The translations under genes were made by a program, and so were the position numbers. Of a stretch of DNA of 64,000 bases, positions 23,811-35,689 are shown piece after piece; within the stretch, counting starts at the first letter, position 1; every line of letters starts with the position of its first letter. Location: contig NC_088863.1 of assembly GCF_032884065.1 (NCBI RefSeq), positions 67,058,919 through 67,122,918 on the forward strand, written 5' to 3'. The DNA comes from Artemia franciscana (lineage: Eukaryota > Arthropoda > Branchiopoda > Anostraca > Artemiidae). The notes under the pieces are model-generated. The model searched no databases. It was not told the DNA's origin and worked only from the letters and a program-made list of their open reading frames with translations.

Positions 23811-24309
23811 AGTACTGCAAAAATGACGAATGACATTCGCATATGGAGAAGTCAAGCTCCTCCAAATTGATTATACAAGAGTTTTTTTTGTTTTTTCAAG
23901 CGATGCATATTTGAATAAAAAAATCTTATAAAACAAGATGTTTTTCCATTAGTGTGCAAGACTCCTCCCCCGTCGAAAATTAATCAAGCTAGTAACCGAT
24001 TTTCTTACAGTGGCAATATTGGGGTGTTCCAGATGCACTTTAGAATTAGGAACTTTTCAGGTTCAGGTTTATATTAATAATAACAGAAACAGCAAAATTT
24101 CCAGAGCCCGGCTGAGAAGACAAACTCATAATCAACAGGATAAGAAAAACTTTTTTAAATAAATACAACATCCATAATTCACTACATGCAGTTCATACAA
24201 GTGTAATTATATATATTCACCCTTCATTGCCTGGTCAACAGCACTATTGACAGGTCCAGCGAAATAAATATAAAATAAAAAAATAATAAAAAAATAAAAG
24301 ATACCAAGA
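23811..24309. other. No gene seen
   Basis: AT-rich sequence between two LINEs, ending in an A-rich run near 24265-24300. Confidence 0.5.
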
Positions 24310-24338
24310 ACCCTGGAGAATGCTCAGGTCCAATATCA

Positions 24339-24704
24339 TCAAAAACCAAATAAAATGGGAACACACTTAACATCCCGAAGGCGATCCGCATTAACTAACA
24401 ACAACTCGCCTAGCACAAATAAAATTCGATATATCAACATAAATTTATGTTTTCTTTTGGTTGTTTGAATTGATTTTGAAGTATCTAATTTAGACTTATA
24501 AATATTCCAATACCGAATTACCGAGTTTCGAAGTAAAAATTTCGATCTTTCATTTATTATTCTTGGCTGATACAAATTATTAAAATTTTTAACTAGATGT
24601 CCGTGCTCAATGCTTTTAAGTGGGAAAAGGTACGAGGAATGAAAAAACGAGGGAAGCAAACCACGGTCATACTTCAGTTTGAAGAGGATGGATTCAACAC
24701 TCAC
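24339..24704 (-). pseudogene. LINE RT C-terminal domain
   Basis: The frame contains SVESILFKLKYDRGLLPSFF, YQPRIINERSKFLLRNSVIR and YWN, matching the end of Jockey/CR1-like ORF2 proteins, where host genes have no counterpart. Homology extends right in other frames to about 24940. Confidence 0.7.
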
Positions 24705-24940
24705 AAAATGTCTTAAAGGAGGGATATAAAGGAAGCAATACAGAGAATCTGCTGAAAATTTCGGTGGAAATAATTTAGAGGATGGAAGTAACTGTTAAGG
24801 ACCCACAAAGCTTTGTTCTGTTGTCTCTGAAGTGGTTCAATATGAGAATTAAATGTGTCAAGATAAACAAGGGATGAAAACATTAAATTAGAATGAATCA
24901 GTGCATAGTAAAGGGATCTTATTGCTTCAAAGGGAAGGGA

Positions 24941-25910
24941 TTACCTAAGCCTTCGCGTTATCCCTATATTTCTCCCCAATTTCATCCGCAGATTAGATAT
25001 ATGAGGCTTCCATGATAGATTAGAGTCAAGGAGGACTCCGAGGTATGGCATAGTTGCTGCTCGTGATATATTTATTTTAAAATCAATTGATTCACTTAGA
25101 TGAAGCGCAGGAACTGCAGCGTTACATCGCAAGAAAAACACAAATGTTGTTTAATCATCGTTAAGAGGTAGGTAATTTGACTTAAACCACAATATAAAAT
25201 GGTTGAAAGCTTCTTCCAATGCAAGTTTCAAACAGCTCACATCTTTTCCTGCGACAGTACACGCAGTGTCATCCGCAAATTGTAAATTTAAGCCAAATAT
25301 TCTCATTGAGTTGTTCAGGTCGTTCACATAAATTAAGTAAAGTAGGGAACCAAGTAATGACCCTTGCGGAATACCAGCAGTATTCGGTTGACAAGTCATT
25401 TCAGATCAAACATCACTTCCATCAATATACTGAGAACAGTCCTTAATATAAGATTCTATTAGGGATTTTGCTGGCCCTCTTATACTTTAATGATCCAACT
25501 TATGCATTAAAATATCACGAGATATTGAATAAAACGCTTTTTTAATGTCAAGAAAAATGGAAGCTGGAATTTCTCCACGGTCAAGAATATCATGGACATA
25601 CTGTGTTAGTAATAAAACCGCATGATTGCTAGAATGACATTTGCGAAATCCGAACAGTAGTTGACTTATCATTTCAAAATGATCTATAAAACACACTATT
25701 CTATTATATAGACAACTTTCATTTTTTTATATAGAAAAAACCGACAGGAGCGATACAGGCCAATAATCTGATGGATTTGTTTTCCGCCCTCCTCTGTAAA
25801 GAGCCAGTATTCTTGAATCTTTTAATGGTGAAGGAAACGTCCTGTTTTCAAACGTAAGGTTTATTATATGACATAAGATGCGCTAGATTTGGGGTATATT
25901 TCTTTTAATT
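24941..25910 (-). pseudogene. LINE reverse transcriptase, fingers to palm
   Basis: Three frames hold the RT core. One at 25487-25696 has LLFGFRKCHSSNHAVLLLTQ and motif A FLDIKKAF. One at 25151-25399 has motif B GIPQGSLLGSLLYLIYVNDL and motif C LQFADDTA with both catalytic Asp. One at 24941-25141 has YLGVLLDSNLSWKPH. N-terminal finger sequence (DSRILALYRGGRKTNPSDYWP) extends to about 25910. The catalytic residues survive but at least three frame breaks separate them. Confidence 0.85.
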
Positions 25911-26033
25911 GAAATAAATAATTTCTTAGACCACACTGCTTTTCCATTTACGAAACAAATAATTGAAGAAAAAACGGGTTTAATTTTTTTATAATAAAGC
26001 AGTGACAACAAAATAAAATAAAAACACCGCTAT

Positions 26034-26921
26034 TTGTCTTTCACATCAAATCACCCGATCCAAGTAAAAAGGGGGGTAGTTATTTCTTTAGTGGATAGAG
26101 TGTTAAATTTAGCTTCACCAGAATACATTAGTAGTGAATTAATTTTTATTAAGGATATTCTAGTAGGAAATGGATATCCCGAAAATATGATTTCTCAAAT
26201 AATTAAAAAAAGGAAAAAAAAGTTACTGGAACCTGTAAAATTAGAAGAAAATGAATCAAATCAAAAACCAAATTACATAACTTTGCCTTATATCCCAAGG
26301 TTGTCACAGAAATTAAGGAAAGAATTAAAAAAACATAATATAAAAACAGCTTTTAAATCAGGACAAAATATAAGCTCATGGCTAAAATACGGAAAAGATA
26401 AAGTTCCAAGAAATATACAACAGGGGGTATACAAAATTCCATGCTCTTGTGGTAAATTTTATGTAGGTAGAACACAGCAGAATTTAAAAAATAGGCTACA
26501 GCAACACAAATATGCGATAGATTGCTCGCTAAGACAAAATAAAAAACCTGATACTTTTGAATCCGCTATAGCTGGTCACGTGTATAATTTTCCTCATCAT
26601 AGTATTTTATTTGATCAGACAAAAATTATTGATAAGTCTGTAGGACTTTTACAAAGTTTCAGAGAAATTATAGAAATAAAAAAGATTATCTATGGGGGTA
26701 TTAGTATAAATAGAGATGAGGGGGAATTTAAAATAAATTCAATTTATAATAGTTTAATTAAAGACCAGTCAAAAACTTCAATGAGTATTGATTTGCATAA
26801 TTGTCCTGAAACAAGTAATAACCTTGCGAACGGAGGTCAAAGCATGGTCAATGCTGTAAGAAGTCTACGGACGGCAGCTAAAATAGCAAATGAAAAAATC
26901 CATTCAATTTATAATTCATAA
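26034..26921 (+). CDS. Penelope-like RT C-terminus with GIY-YIG endonuclease
   Basis: An intact 295-codon frame begins with SFTSNHPIQVKRGVVISLV, the conserved block after the RT core in Penelope-like proteins. From residue 131 it has the GIY-YIG nuclease core: GVYKIPCSCG, then FYVGRT (Tyr143 to Arg146) and the His158 region, with the CxC pair (137, 139) typical of this nuclease subtype. It ends with EIIEIKKIIYGG and a SINRDEGE block. The RT catalytic part is missing, because the frame starts just inside the terminal repeat; YLSFTSNHP runs on upstream of the first ATG. Such nucleases open the target site for target-primed insertion. The frame is clean, unlike the LINE around it, so the insertion is younger. 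Confidence 0.85.
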   Translation: MSFTSNHPIQVKRGVVISLVDRVLNLASPEYISSELIFIKDILVGNGYPENMISQIIKKRKKKLLEPVKLEENESNQKPNYITLPYIPRLSQKLRKELKKHNIKTAFKSGQNISSWLKYGKDKVPRNIQQGVYKIPCSCGKFYVGRTQQNLKNRLQQHKYAIDCSLRQNKKPDTFESAIAGHVYNFPHHSILFDQTKIIDKSVGLLQSFREIIEIKKIIYGGISINRDEGEFKINSIYNSLIKDQSKTSMSIDLHNCPETSNNLANGGQSMVNAVRSLRTAAKIANEKIHSIYNS

Positions 26922-27257
26922 TTGTGTTTCATTAACCTGTAAGATTTTGATTGGATTTGGGGGTTGGGTGACCTCTTTTTCGTATTGTTACAAGTATTTA
27001 TATTTTTCATTTTTGATAGATCCCCATTTATACAGCGATTGTGGCAGAGGAAAGTGCCAATAGAAACAATTATTGCAGTTTTTTTCTAAAGTTACAGTCA
27101 AGTGCGGGAATGTTTGTTTTAAAATGTGAGTTCTTGTTTCTTTTATATTTGATTGTTTATATTTTTAGTTTGGTTTAGTTGTCATGGTATTTTTATAATG
27201 TCTTAAAAATAGTCTTAAATCGTTGTAATTTTCTCCTTTTTTGTTTTTTTTTTCCCC

Positions 27258-27300
27258 GTTGAGAAAGGCTCTCGGAGGGGGGGCCGAAATATTCAGAGTA
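27258..27300 (+). ncRNA. Possible degenerate hammerhead core of Penelope-like element
   Basis: TTGAGAA resembles the CUGANGA box with two changes. A helix GGCTCTC / GGGGGCC can form with wobble pairs, and GAAA follows at 27286-27289. Hammerhead ribozymes are known in pLTRs of Penelope-like elements, but the box is imperfect and flanking helices I and III were not confirmed. Confidence 0.25.
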
Positions 27301-27471
27301 TTTTTATTTTTTGTTAGTTAAAGTGTAGTTTTTATTTTATTTTGTTGTCACTGCTTTATTATAAAAAAATTAAACCCGTTTTTTCTTCAATTATTTGTTT
27401 CGTTAATTGAAATGTCGATGATCCGGCATTACCCTTAGAATGACCATTTTTTAAAACGGTAACTACATTCT

Positions 27472-27963
27472 TTAATATTTGTTCAGAAGCCGGTGTTTAA
27501 AATATTGAATTATCGTGTGAAGGCGGAAGGAATTTTCTAAAATCATTTTTATTTTGACTACTTGATCTGGATGAGGCAGCGGACTCAAGATCGCAGCGGA
27601 TCTGGATGAGGCAGCAAAATGCTCGTTCCTGGCATCTGCTATTTCCTTCTTTATCATTAAGAGGTACTTGATTTTCAAGCATGAACATTTCATCTGGAAG
27701 AGTACCCTTCCTCTTACTAAGGTATTCGTTAATTAGTGACCAAGTCCTTTTCAAAGACAAACGAACTTTCTCAAACTTTCGTTTATAATATTTCCTTTTT
27801 TCCAATCGAAGAATTTTTGACAGTTGACTTTTATATTTTTTAAATTCAGAAATATTTTCTTCAGCTGGGGGCATTTTTCATTTAATTTTTCCTTAATCTG
27901 CTTTAAAAATAAATCCATCACGTGTTTCACATCCTTAAATTCGAAAGGTCCATTATCATTCAT
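27472..27963 (-). pseudogene. LINE linker between endonuclease and RT
   Basis: Overlapping frames give YKSQLSKILRLEKRKYYKRKFE and KRTWSLINEYLSKRKG, the conserved linker upstream of RT in Jockey/CR1-like ORF2. A 24-base piece (GATCTGGATGAGGCAGC) is duplicated at 27567 and 27600, adding codons and breaking the region. Confidence 0.7.
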
Positions 27964-28104
27964 AATACTTCATCTTTCTTTTAATCGTCGGAGCGTATTT
28001 TTATTGAGTATCCGTGACTTTTTGGAATTTTTTTTGTTGCTTGGCTTAAGCTCACTTTCTAATTAAAAAAAACATGAAATGATCAGAAGATTCCACCATT
28101 ACTA

Positions 28105-28833
28105 CTATCCTATTACATTTTTCTCAAAATTCGTCACAATATTGTCAACCTGTGATGCCGACGTTGTAGTTATTCTTGTTGGTATGCTACCAAGTGGTAA
28201 TAAACCATGCGACAGGCACATTGATAAGAAATCTATCGCATTTTTGCCAAGTCTACCCTCATTCATGTCTTCATCTGTTGTCTGATGTGAATCATAAATT
28301 GAATTGATGTTGAAGTCTCCCATAAAGACTACACTTTTGTGCTTGCGTGATAGTAGCTTCATGAGGGTATTAATTGACGACGAAAAAGAAGAAGGTGATA
28401 CATAAGGGGGCTTATTACAAACGCAACATGCAACATTCTCATTATGTATTTTCAATTGTAAAATTTAAAATTCAAATTTCTTTTCCTCATGTAAGTCATC
28501 AAAATATGTTATTTTTGCGAATTAATATCATGACGTACATAATACCCGATTCCTCCCTTATTTTTTGTTACTCGTGATTTTTCAAAGAAAGAATAAACTT
28601 GAATTTGGACTGAATTATCATTAAAAAATGTTTCAGACCCAAATTAACAAAACATCGTGACTGCGAAGAAACACTGATAGAAAATTCATTTTACTCAAAA
28701 GACCATGACAATTCCAAAATATTGACCCAAATGAACCTGAAGTAGCTACATGATCAATATCATTACCATTAATATATTCTTTATGGGGGAGACCCGCCCC
28801 AGATTCATCCATATTACCAAACTCCTCTTTCAC
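28105..28833 (-). pseudogene. LINE apurinic-type endonuclease domain
   Basis: The right frame (28633-28833) has GSIFWNCHGLLSKMN, the start of the endonuclease. The left frame (28105-28455) has SVVFMGDFNINSI with the catalytic DxN, then PTRITTTSASQVDNI, the conserved end. This nuclease nicks the target DNA to prime reverse transcription. Frame breaks between about 28455 and 28633 inactivate it. Confidence 0.8.
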
Positions 28834-29309
28834 TAAATCATTCGCTAAAATTTGTTTAAGGTCAAGCGGATTAGCCTCTAGCCTGCCAAGCTTATTCCCA
28901 CCATCCGTAAAATTAGAAATTAGTTCTTAGTAGATAAATAATCGCTGTACGCGCCCCTAACCGGGGCAGGAAAAAAGGAAAATCATTAACTAAATATGAT
29001 AAAATACAGTAGTATACTTAAGAACCTGATCTACATCTACAATTAAAAACAAAAAGAAGAAAAGAGAAGACAAGAAGACACAAAACAAGGACCAAGATTA
29101 TTACAGTTAGATCGTATTGGATTTTTAAGAAACCATGATGACGACCAGAAAAAAAAAGGAAAAAAATTAAATATTTTTCCCTACTTATTGATGTATCACC
29201 CATACTAACAGCAAAAACCACCACTTATCCCGACCAAACCCGTAATAAAACAGAAAAAGGAATAATGGTATTTATAAACAATCAATTTAGTCATTACTAC
29301 AGTTCGCTA

Positions 29310-30060
29310 TTAACTGTTAAGCTTCATGATGCTCATAATATTTGACCCACTCTTCAGGTGACGTACTTCTAACAATAGATCCACTCCCCTTCGTTTGATC
29401 CTGGAGGAGTCACATTTTCGAGTTTCGCGTAGACCTTTAGCCTTAGCAAGAAGGCCGTTCCTAATATCGTCAAGTTTGAAAGGAAGATCAGACACAACAC
29501 AAGCTCCCGAACCTTTAAGCTCCTCCACATTACGCATAATTAATTGCGCATCTTTGTCGTTGCCAAGGAAAAGAAAAACTGGTTTTAACACCACAGTTTT
29601 CGATGAGGCTCGCCTAGTGGTAATGTTGCCACTTTTTTCTAAAAGAGTCGATACGAATTGTCAATGGTAATGGGGATAGGAATTCCCAAAGTATCATTGA
29701 TCCATGATTTCATGTTAGATTCCAGGGTTTGGTTATCCTTTTCGTTTCGCAGACCATGAATGATGAGGTTTTTACTTCTGCTTTTTAAGTCAATTAACAA
29801 TAGTTCTTTCGACAGTATTTCACAGAAAGCTTTATTTGCTTTCAGTCGACTTTCGAGTTCACGGATCCTATTACCACGTTCTAGTCCATCCGATTTTATG
29901 ACTTCAATATCAGCCTTCAAACTTGCAGACTTTAGAGACAAATCGTTTTGCTTTGCCAAAATAATATTGAGTTTGTCCAGTTTCTTCAGCTTGGCATTGC
30001 TAACTTGGCAATGCTAACTTTGAAGTCCTCAAATTCCTTTTTGCTCACGCTCGCCATCAT
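29310..30060 (-). pseudogene. LINE ORF1 with coiled coil and RRM-like block
   Basis: ORF1 starts at two ATGs at 30060. A 14-base tandem duplication (29990-30017) then shifts the frame. The next frame (29639-29959) has a heptad-rich coiled coil and RSKNLIIHGLRNEKDN, the start of the RRM-like RNA-binding block of such proteins. Another break leads to 29310-29594 with FLGNDKDAQLIMRNVEELK and a Lys/Arg-rich end. A small piece of this ORF recurs at 35626-35682. Confidence 0.7.
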
Positions 30061-31829
30061 TGAATAAATCAATAATTATTATCTAGTTTGAATCACGTTA
30101 GATCAGTCCTTGATATCAACAATAATCAGATGCAAAAACATTGTCTTAGCATGGTATTGACGAAGAATTTGCTAAAAGTCCAGGTAGAGCTAATTATTCT
30201 CGTCTTTTCTTCTTTTTTTCAATTCACAAAATCAAATAGTATATTTACGCTTTGAACTATAGCTTATGTAAGGATGTTTATAGGTGGTTTCTCCTCTTCC
30301 AGAAATTGGAATAGATTTGCTGCCCGTTGTTGTAGTCACTGATGATTCTGTGTAGTATATTCATTGCCTGCAGAAATAAAATTTTCCGCCATTATGTGTA
30401 AAAGTGCCTTACTAAAAGAAAGTCAACATATATCACTTATGTTACAGTTAATTTATGAAGCTCTTGTGAGCAGAAGGGCAGTATTTCAGCAGCATTGTAT
30501 AAAGTCTGTTTAAATCCTATTTTGAGGGAATGTGCATTATTCATAAATTCTTATGTTAAAAAATAAATCGATTAGATCTGTCTGATTTCATAACTTAGTC
30601 TAATAGGTCTCTGTGTTTTTGATTTGAAACCTCAATCTGAAAATTGAAAAGGTGAGTCCAAAATAGCAGATTTACCATAGAAAAATTACCCTAACACAAA
30701 AGTATGAAAATGTTACTCTCAAGGTTCTGCTTAGCACTACATGGTTGCAATTGTCTCTAACTGTGAAGAATAGGTGCAAGAGGTTTTAACAAAGAGGTCA
30801 CCTTTAGGAGTTTACAGTCCTACTTCTGTCCTGATAACACCTGTAGACACCAGATAACTAGTTGTTCATTGCATTTGCTAAGGTTGAAAAGGCCACAGAT
30901 GATCGAAAAACTTTCGTTATTTTTGCTCTTTCGGTACTTAATGTCAATTTGGCTGTAAAAGTAATAAATGTATTTATAAAATATAAAGTTTTCTATAATA
31001 TATAATATAATATATTTTGTTAGCATATTCCATTTTGGAATTATTTAGTTCGTTTAACCTTTGTAGTTATGCCCAACAAAAAAAGGACACCAATGTCAGC
31101 CAAGGTCTTTTTTTACTTCCTTACAAATTCTGATTTATGTGTTTCTTCAGAAACTGTCTGCAGGTTTTGTCACTAGTTTTCGCTTTTGAAGAACTTTTTC
31201 AGAAAAGTAGTGAGGGTTAAGGACTTCAAAAAACTGGAGCCTGCTGCCCCAAGTATATGAATACTGTATTGAAATTTATCGTAAAAGTCCACTTTTCTTG
31301 AGGAAACATACTCAGACCGTGTCTTATATAGATATTGAATTCTGTGATGGCATACCTAGTTGTTTAACTACCTCATATCTTGCTTACGTATTGTTATATA
31401 ACTACCGTGATATATGTATGAAACTCCAGATGGATATGTGAGCTTCACCTAATAACTACATCTGTCTACTAATTTTTCAATTCTCGATGCTGTATTGTCT
31501 ATCCTGAATGACATCTGATCACTATTTCGGATCTTGGGCTGTTTTCAGCAGGTGTTTGAGAGCCCCTCACCCTCCTGTTTCTTCATCAATCTTCTGATTT
31601 TCGTGGTTTTTCTAATATTCTTAAGTACTTATATAGGATTTATTTATTTTTTGCCACTATGATTAATTACCCCACCACCTTTCCCAATGCATATTTTCGT
31701 GTATGCATGCCTGTACAACACTGGAACCTTTCTGCCGCAGCTTTAACTGGAGAAATACTGCCTCAGCAATAAAAAAAAGTAAAGAAAAATAAGTGAATAA
31801 ACACAAAGAATAAAAATAAAAAATATAGA
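30061..31829. other. No gene seen
   Basis: AT-rich sequence with scattered short frames. I see no domain, RNA gene or clear repeat. The end near 31760-31830 is A-rich. Confidence 0.5.
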
Positions 31830-33860
31830 AAAATTTAGATGGGCTCAGAAACAGCTCGAGGCGGCCGTGATGTAGATGGGGAGTGACGTTTAGGGAAAAT
31901 ACTTGCCTTCCGATAGTTTGTTATTGCATTTTTACAATACAGAGGCACAACAAAGCCCTCCTTTGCTCAAGAGCTTCCAAACTAGCGTTTTTAGAAGCAG
32001 AGAGTATGGCCCATTGTCTCCTTTGAAAATTATTCGCGGGGCTCTTTTTTGGATGGATTAAACTTTTTCCAATTCTTCGTGAGATATACCAGAGTGCCAA
32101 ACTGGACAAGCACATTCTAGATACGGGTTGATAAAAGACATGTAAATACTTAAGGAGTGGTAATGGGAGACACTAAATTCATTTAGGCGCTTGGGCAATA
32201 TACACATTAGCTCTACGGATGATGTCTTTAACGTGGATATTCAAGTTTATATTTGAAGAAATTGTGACGCCAAGTAGTTTAAATAAGGACACAGCAAAAT
32301 TTCAGGAGGGATAGGATTAAGAAAATAGGGCTAGGATTTGAGGAAACAAATCGGCATTATCATGGACTTAGAGGGGTTTACTGTCATGTCTAAATCCGAG
32401 GCCTAATCTCCAATTTCATTGAGGATACTCATAGGGTCACTTACTAATTTTTGAAGCAAGTTTCAACAACCATTAGGTCATCAACAAATTTCTATCGGTC
32501 AGGAAATTTCTTTCCTGACCGTGAGGTTGTTAGTCATGATTAAAAAAAAAGTGGGGACCTATGAGAGCAACTTGGGGTATGCCATGGTGGACAGGTAGAT
32601 GATTTGAATATTGATTCTGGTATTTAAAAACCTGTGAACGATTTTTATTAATGAAGGAGACAACTAATTTCAATAGTAAGGGATCAATATTGAACTCGCT
32701 GACAAGTTTTTTCAATTAAAATGTTGTGGTTAACAAGGTCAAATGCTTTCTGAAGGTCAATTTAAGTTAAACTTAGCAAGGAATTAGGCTTTTCGAGGAT
32801 TTTCTTGACGTGGTCAATAAGAAAAACGAGGTAATGGAAAGCAGAAGTGAATTTTATTTCCCCAAATTGCCTCAGGTCAGTAAGAGGTAGTTTTTTTTCC
32901 TTTAGGCAATCTGCAAGGAATCCTTCATAAAGTTTCGAGAAAATAGGAGTAAGAGTAACAGGACGAATGCCTTTAATACCAGGCTTTCCGGTTTTCTTTT
33001 TCAAAAGGGTTATGAAACCCTGTTTCCAAATTGTTGGAACTTGCCTAGACTTGATAATCTCGTTAAACAGGAAAGACAAGGGCTTAGAAAGGAAGTCACC
33101 GAAAGCACTAATAAGAAAAAACGGTATATCCAAAGGACAAAGAGAGAAGAAAGGTATGGGATGCGGCGCTAGACCTTTAAAGTCCGAACCGGCGGTGCAG
33201 ATCTCCGTCTTAAGGCCCTTCCAAAGGACAAACATTTGTTTATCTCAGCTTTTCAATTCTTCTTTCTATCTCAGACTATATAACAGTGGGAGTAGAAGGG
33301 GATATGGCTCCTGTTGGTAATTGGTCGGACAATTCTGGAAAGTTCTGGACCATGGAAGTGAGGTATTTATTTAGATTATTGACAGTAACATCAGGGGGCT
33401 CGGGTAGGTTGAAGTTAAGCTGCTCAATCCTCCTGCCGCACAGTTTTTTAACCTAGGAATACGAATTTTTTGGTTTATTAGTGAACAATTCTTTGACTTT
33501 ATTTTTGTAGTATGGTCGTGCAAATTTACGTATTTCTCTTTTAATTGATTTTTTTTAGTTTATTGCCTTCATCTAGTTTACTATTTATGGAAATCTTCAA
33601 TTTGGTTCTAATTAGGGTTTTTATAGTTTGGTTAAAAGGGTTTATCGCTGTAACAGCTTTTAAATATCTTTTCTGGGAACCAAATTTGATAGTTATTAAT
33701 TACCTTGTTGTAGAACGTAGCCATTTTCTCATCAAGATTTTTTAAACTATTAATATCAAACCAATCTTTAGTAGTCAGCCACATCCCAAAAGAAAGAAGA
33801 CCAGAATTTCAAAGAGGGTGATAAGTGCAATAAGCTATAGAGAAAGAATGGGTAGTAAAT
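31830..33860 (-). pseudogene. LINE reverse transcriptase, linker to thumb, broken
   Basis: The best frame (32762-33235) has PTIWKQGFITLLKKKTGKPG, IRPVTLTPIFSKLYEGFLAD and LRQFGEIKFTSAFHYLV, the finger blocks. Broken frames then give AFDLVNHNIL (motif A, about 32720-32765), VHHGIPQVALIGPH (motif B, near 32580) and FVDDLMVVET (motif C, about 32463-32495). A thumb piece lies at 31921-32115. Linker-like sequence extends right to about 33860. The remnant at 8330-9130 seems to be the same family. Confidence 0.75.
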
Positions 33861-34644
33861 TTGAACTAACTATCTCTATAAGCCCCTTATCTGTTGCCTT
33901 CGTCTTTTTTTGTAATGGTGCTTATGTTTACATAGAAAGACAGTGCAACAGAACTGGTTTCTTATAATTTAAAGTTTAATGAAATAAAAAATTAAGGGTT
34001 CAAACCTCAAGTTAAATAGAATCTCAGTAAAATTCGCGTGTATGTTTCTTTCTCTCTCCTTTTCATATTTCACTAAAAAATAGATCCCTCAACATTTTTC
34101 TAATCAGTTTTCGTTTGTCCTCATCATTGACCCAACGAATTTACTGCTCATTGAAGCTCTGAAATTATGTCGCCTCTGCTCCTGCCAAGGAGTCCCTTCC
34201 TGACTCAACATTCAAGAAAATATTTTTTTCCAACATTTTAATATATATTGAATCAATAGAATGCTGTTTTTTTTTATATATTCCTTCAAACTACTGGTTC
34301 CTAGAGCTAGGGATAGTTCACAGGGACGGAGTACAAGAAAGAAAAAAAAATATATAACGACGTTTATCAAATCAGTTAATGAAGATCACTTATTATACTC
34401 TAACAACTGTTGTATCAACTTTTGAAACAACTTACAATTTTAAACATCCCCTTTTAAGAAGAGGATTCAATAAAGGAAATCTGATTTTGTGCTTGTGTTT
34501 CAAAAACATTTTCGACTGACTAGTTGCTGAATGGCCCCATTTTGACTTTAGACGCTTGTTTGCCTGTCATTCCACGCAAATTAACAGTCCTGTGTCAATT
34601 CTAAATTCTTGGTTCAACCTGCCTAAGACCATATGTGGGCATAC
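33861..34644. other. No gene seen
   Basis: AT-rich sequence without recognisable coding or repeat features. Confidence 0.5.
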
Positions 34645-34650
34645 CTTGTT

Positions 34651-35640
34651 GTGTTGCGAGAGCAACACTTTGGTTTTGTCCCGTTTTTTTTTTTTTTTCC
34701 TTTTTTTTTCTTTGCTGCCGATGTCGGCTTATTCCTGAAAACTGGTAAGGGTCTAACCTGTGCGGTTATTACGGAAAGTGTAGACCTCAGGCCGGATTGA
34801 TGAATATGGCATTACATTGTGGAAAGCTCCGCAGAAAAATTGCCTGGGGCCAAAAAGGATGGTTTTTTGAGTAAGAGCCAATGGTGTGCGAAGTGAAGTG
34901 GATTTATTTAGCCTAAGTCAGAGAGGAGTATCCGTGCAGCCAAGCTTTCGTTTCATCAAACCATGTTTCTGCCTTCGAGTGGAAAGCTCCGTTATAGCAG
35001 GCAAGCAGGCAGGCACCACTTTCAAATTGAAGATGGACTAAAATTTATAAGTGTTAAGTATATGCGGCAGTTACCCAGCCCCACAGCCAATATATCTTCT
35101 TTGAGTGGTAAATAGAAAAATTTACAGAAGCAAAAAAGCGGCATTTTCCCACAGGTCCGAAAGTGCTACCGTGATTTTGGCTGGGTTTATCATTTGTTTT
35201 TTCGGACTTGGGACTGAGGTAGAGAAATGTTATCCGATGTACCTCTTAAACTTTCAAAATTTTGTCATTGCTAAAGAAATTGGAGCTTATCCTTTGCTCC
35301 TGTCTAAGTGGTGACGTTAGAAAGTTGGCCTACGGCAAAAAAATCAACTTTCGAACTAAGACAGATAGAATTTTTTTTTTGACGACAATCGATAGCTCTT
35401 GATGAGCTGATCAAAGTATATATCATCCATTTTTTGGCACAAAAATTCCTTCATGAGATATACTAGTTTGAAAGTTTCAAGGGGTTGACCACTTCAGTAG
35501 TAGGGTACACACTGAAATGAAAAATAAGCCGATGCCAATTGTGAGATATGTAGGGGACTTGTAAGGAAAGATCGGCTGTTAGCTCATAATCATCTTCGGC
35601 AGTGAGGGGTTTGCAAATTTTGCTATCACCTCCCCAACAT
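34651..35640 (+). repeat. Repeat family X, copy 2
   Basis: It begins with GTGTTGC-GAGA-GCAACAC (34651-34668) and follows copy 1 (9268-10250) through the CACAGCC, TGAGTGRTAAATAGA and CTCAAGGGGTTGAC blocks. It ends near 35620, where a fragment of LINE ORF1 joins. Confidence 0.7.
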
Positions 35641-35682
35641 TACGAATATTTAATTGCGTATCTTTGTCGTTGCCAAGGAAAA
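35626..35682 (-). pseudogene. Fragment of LINE ORF1
   Basis: About 57 bases read FLGNDKDTQLNIRNVGEV on the minus strand, nearly the same as the ORF1 block at 29521-29580. It sits exactly at the junction of family X and family R sequence. Confidence 0.6.
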
Positions 35683-35689
35683 TAATAAG

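Larger units (their letters stand above)
25951..27402 (+). mobile_element. Penelope-like element with inverted terminal repeats
   Basis: Near-perfect inverted repeats of about 74 bases bound the insertion, starting CGAAACAAATAATTGAAGAA at 25951 and ending with its complement at 27402. Inside is a 5'-truncated Penelope-like open frame with a GIY-YIG endonuclease. Terminal repeats (pLTRs) in inverted arrangement and 5' truncation are known for Penelope-like elements. The flanks share TTA or TAA, a likely 3-base target duplication in the host LINE. Confidence 0.8.
24310..30060 (-). mobile_element. Nearly full-length LINE, split by a Penelope-like element
   Basis: Parts occur in the expected order on the minus strand: ORF1 (30060-29310), endonuclease (28833-28105), linker (27963-27472), RT (25910-24941) and C-terminus (24704-24339). 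Between linker and RT lies the 1,452-base element at 25951-27402. Joining the flanks across one copy of a 3-base duplication (TTA) keeps the LINE frame, so they were one element. Domain order fits a CR1/Jockey-type LINE without RNase H. Many indels make it inactive. Confidence 0.8.

Noticed and set aside
24265-24300. Poly-A tail of the minus-strand LINE
   Set aside because: The run is A-rich on the plus strand, so it would be T-rich in the LINE transcript; it is not the tail of that element.
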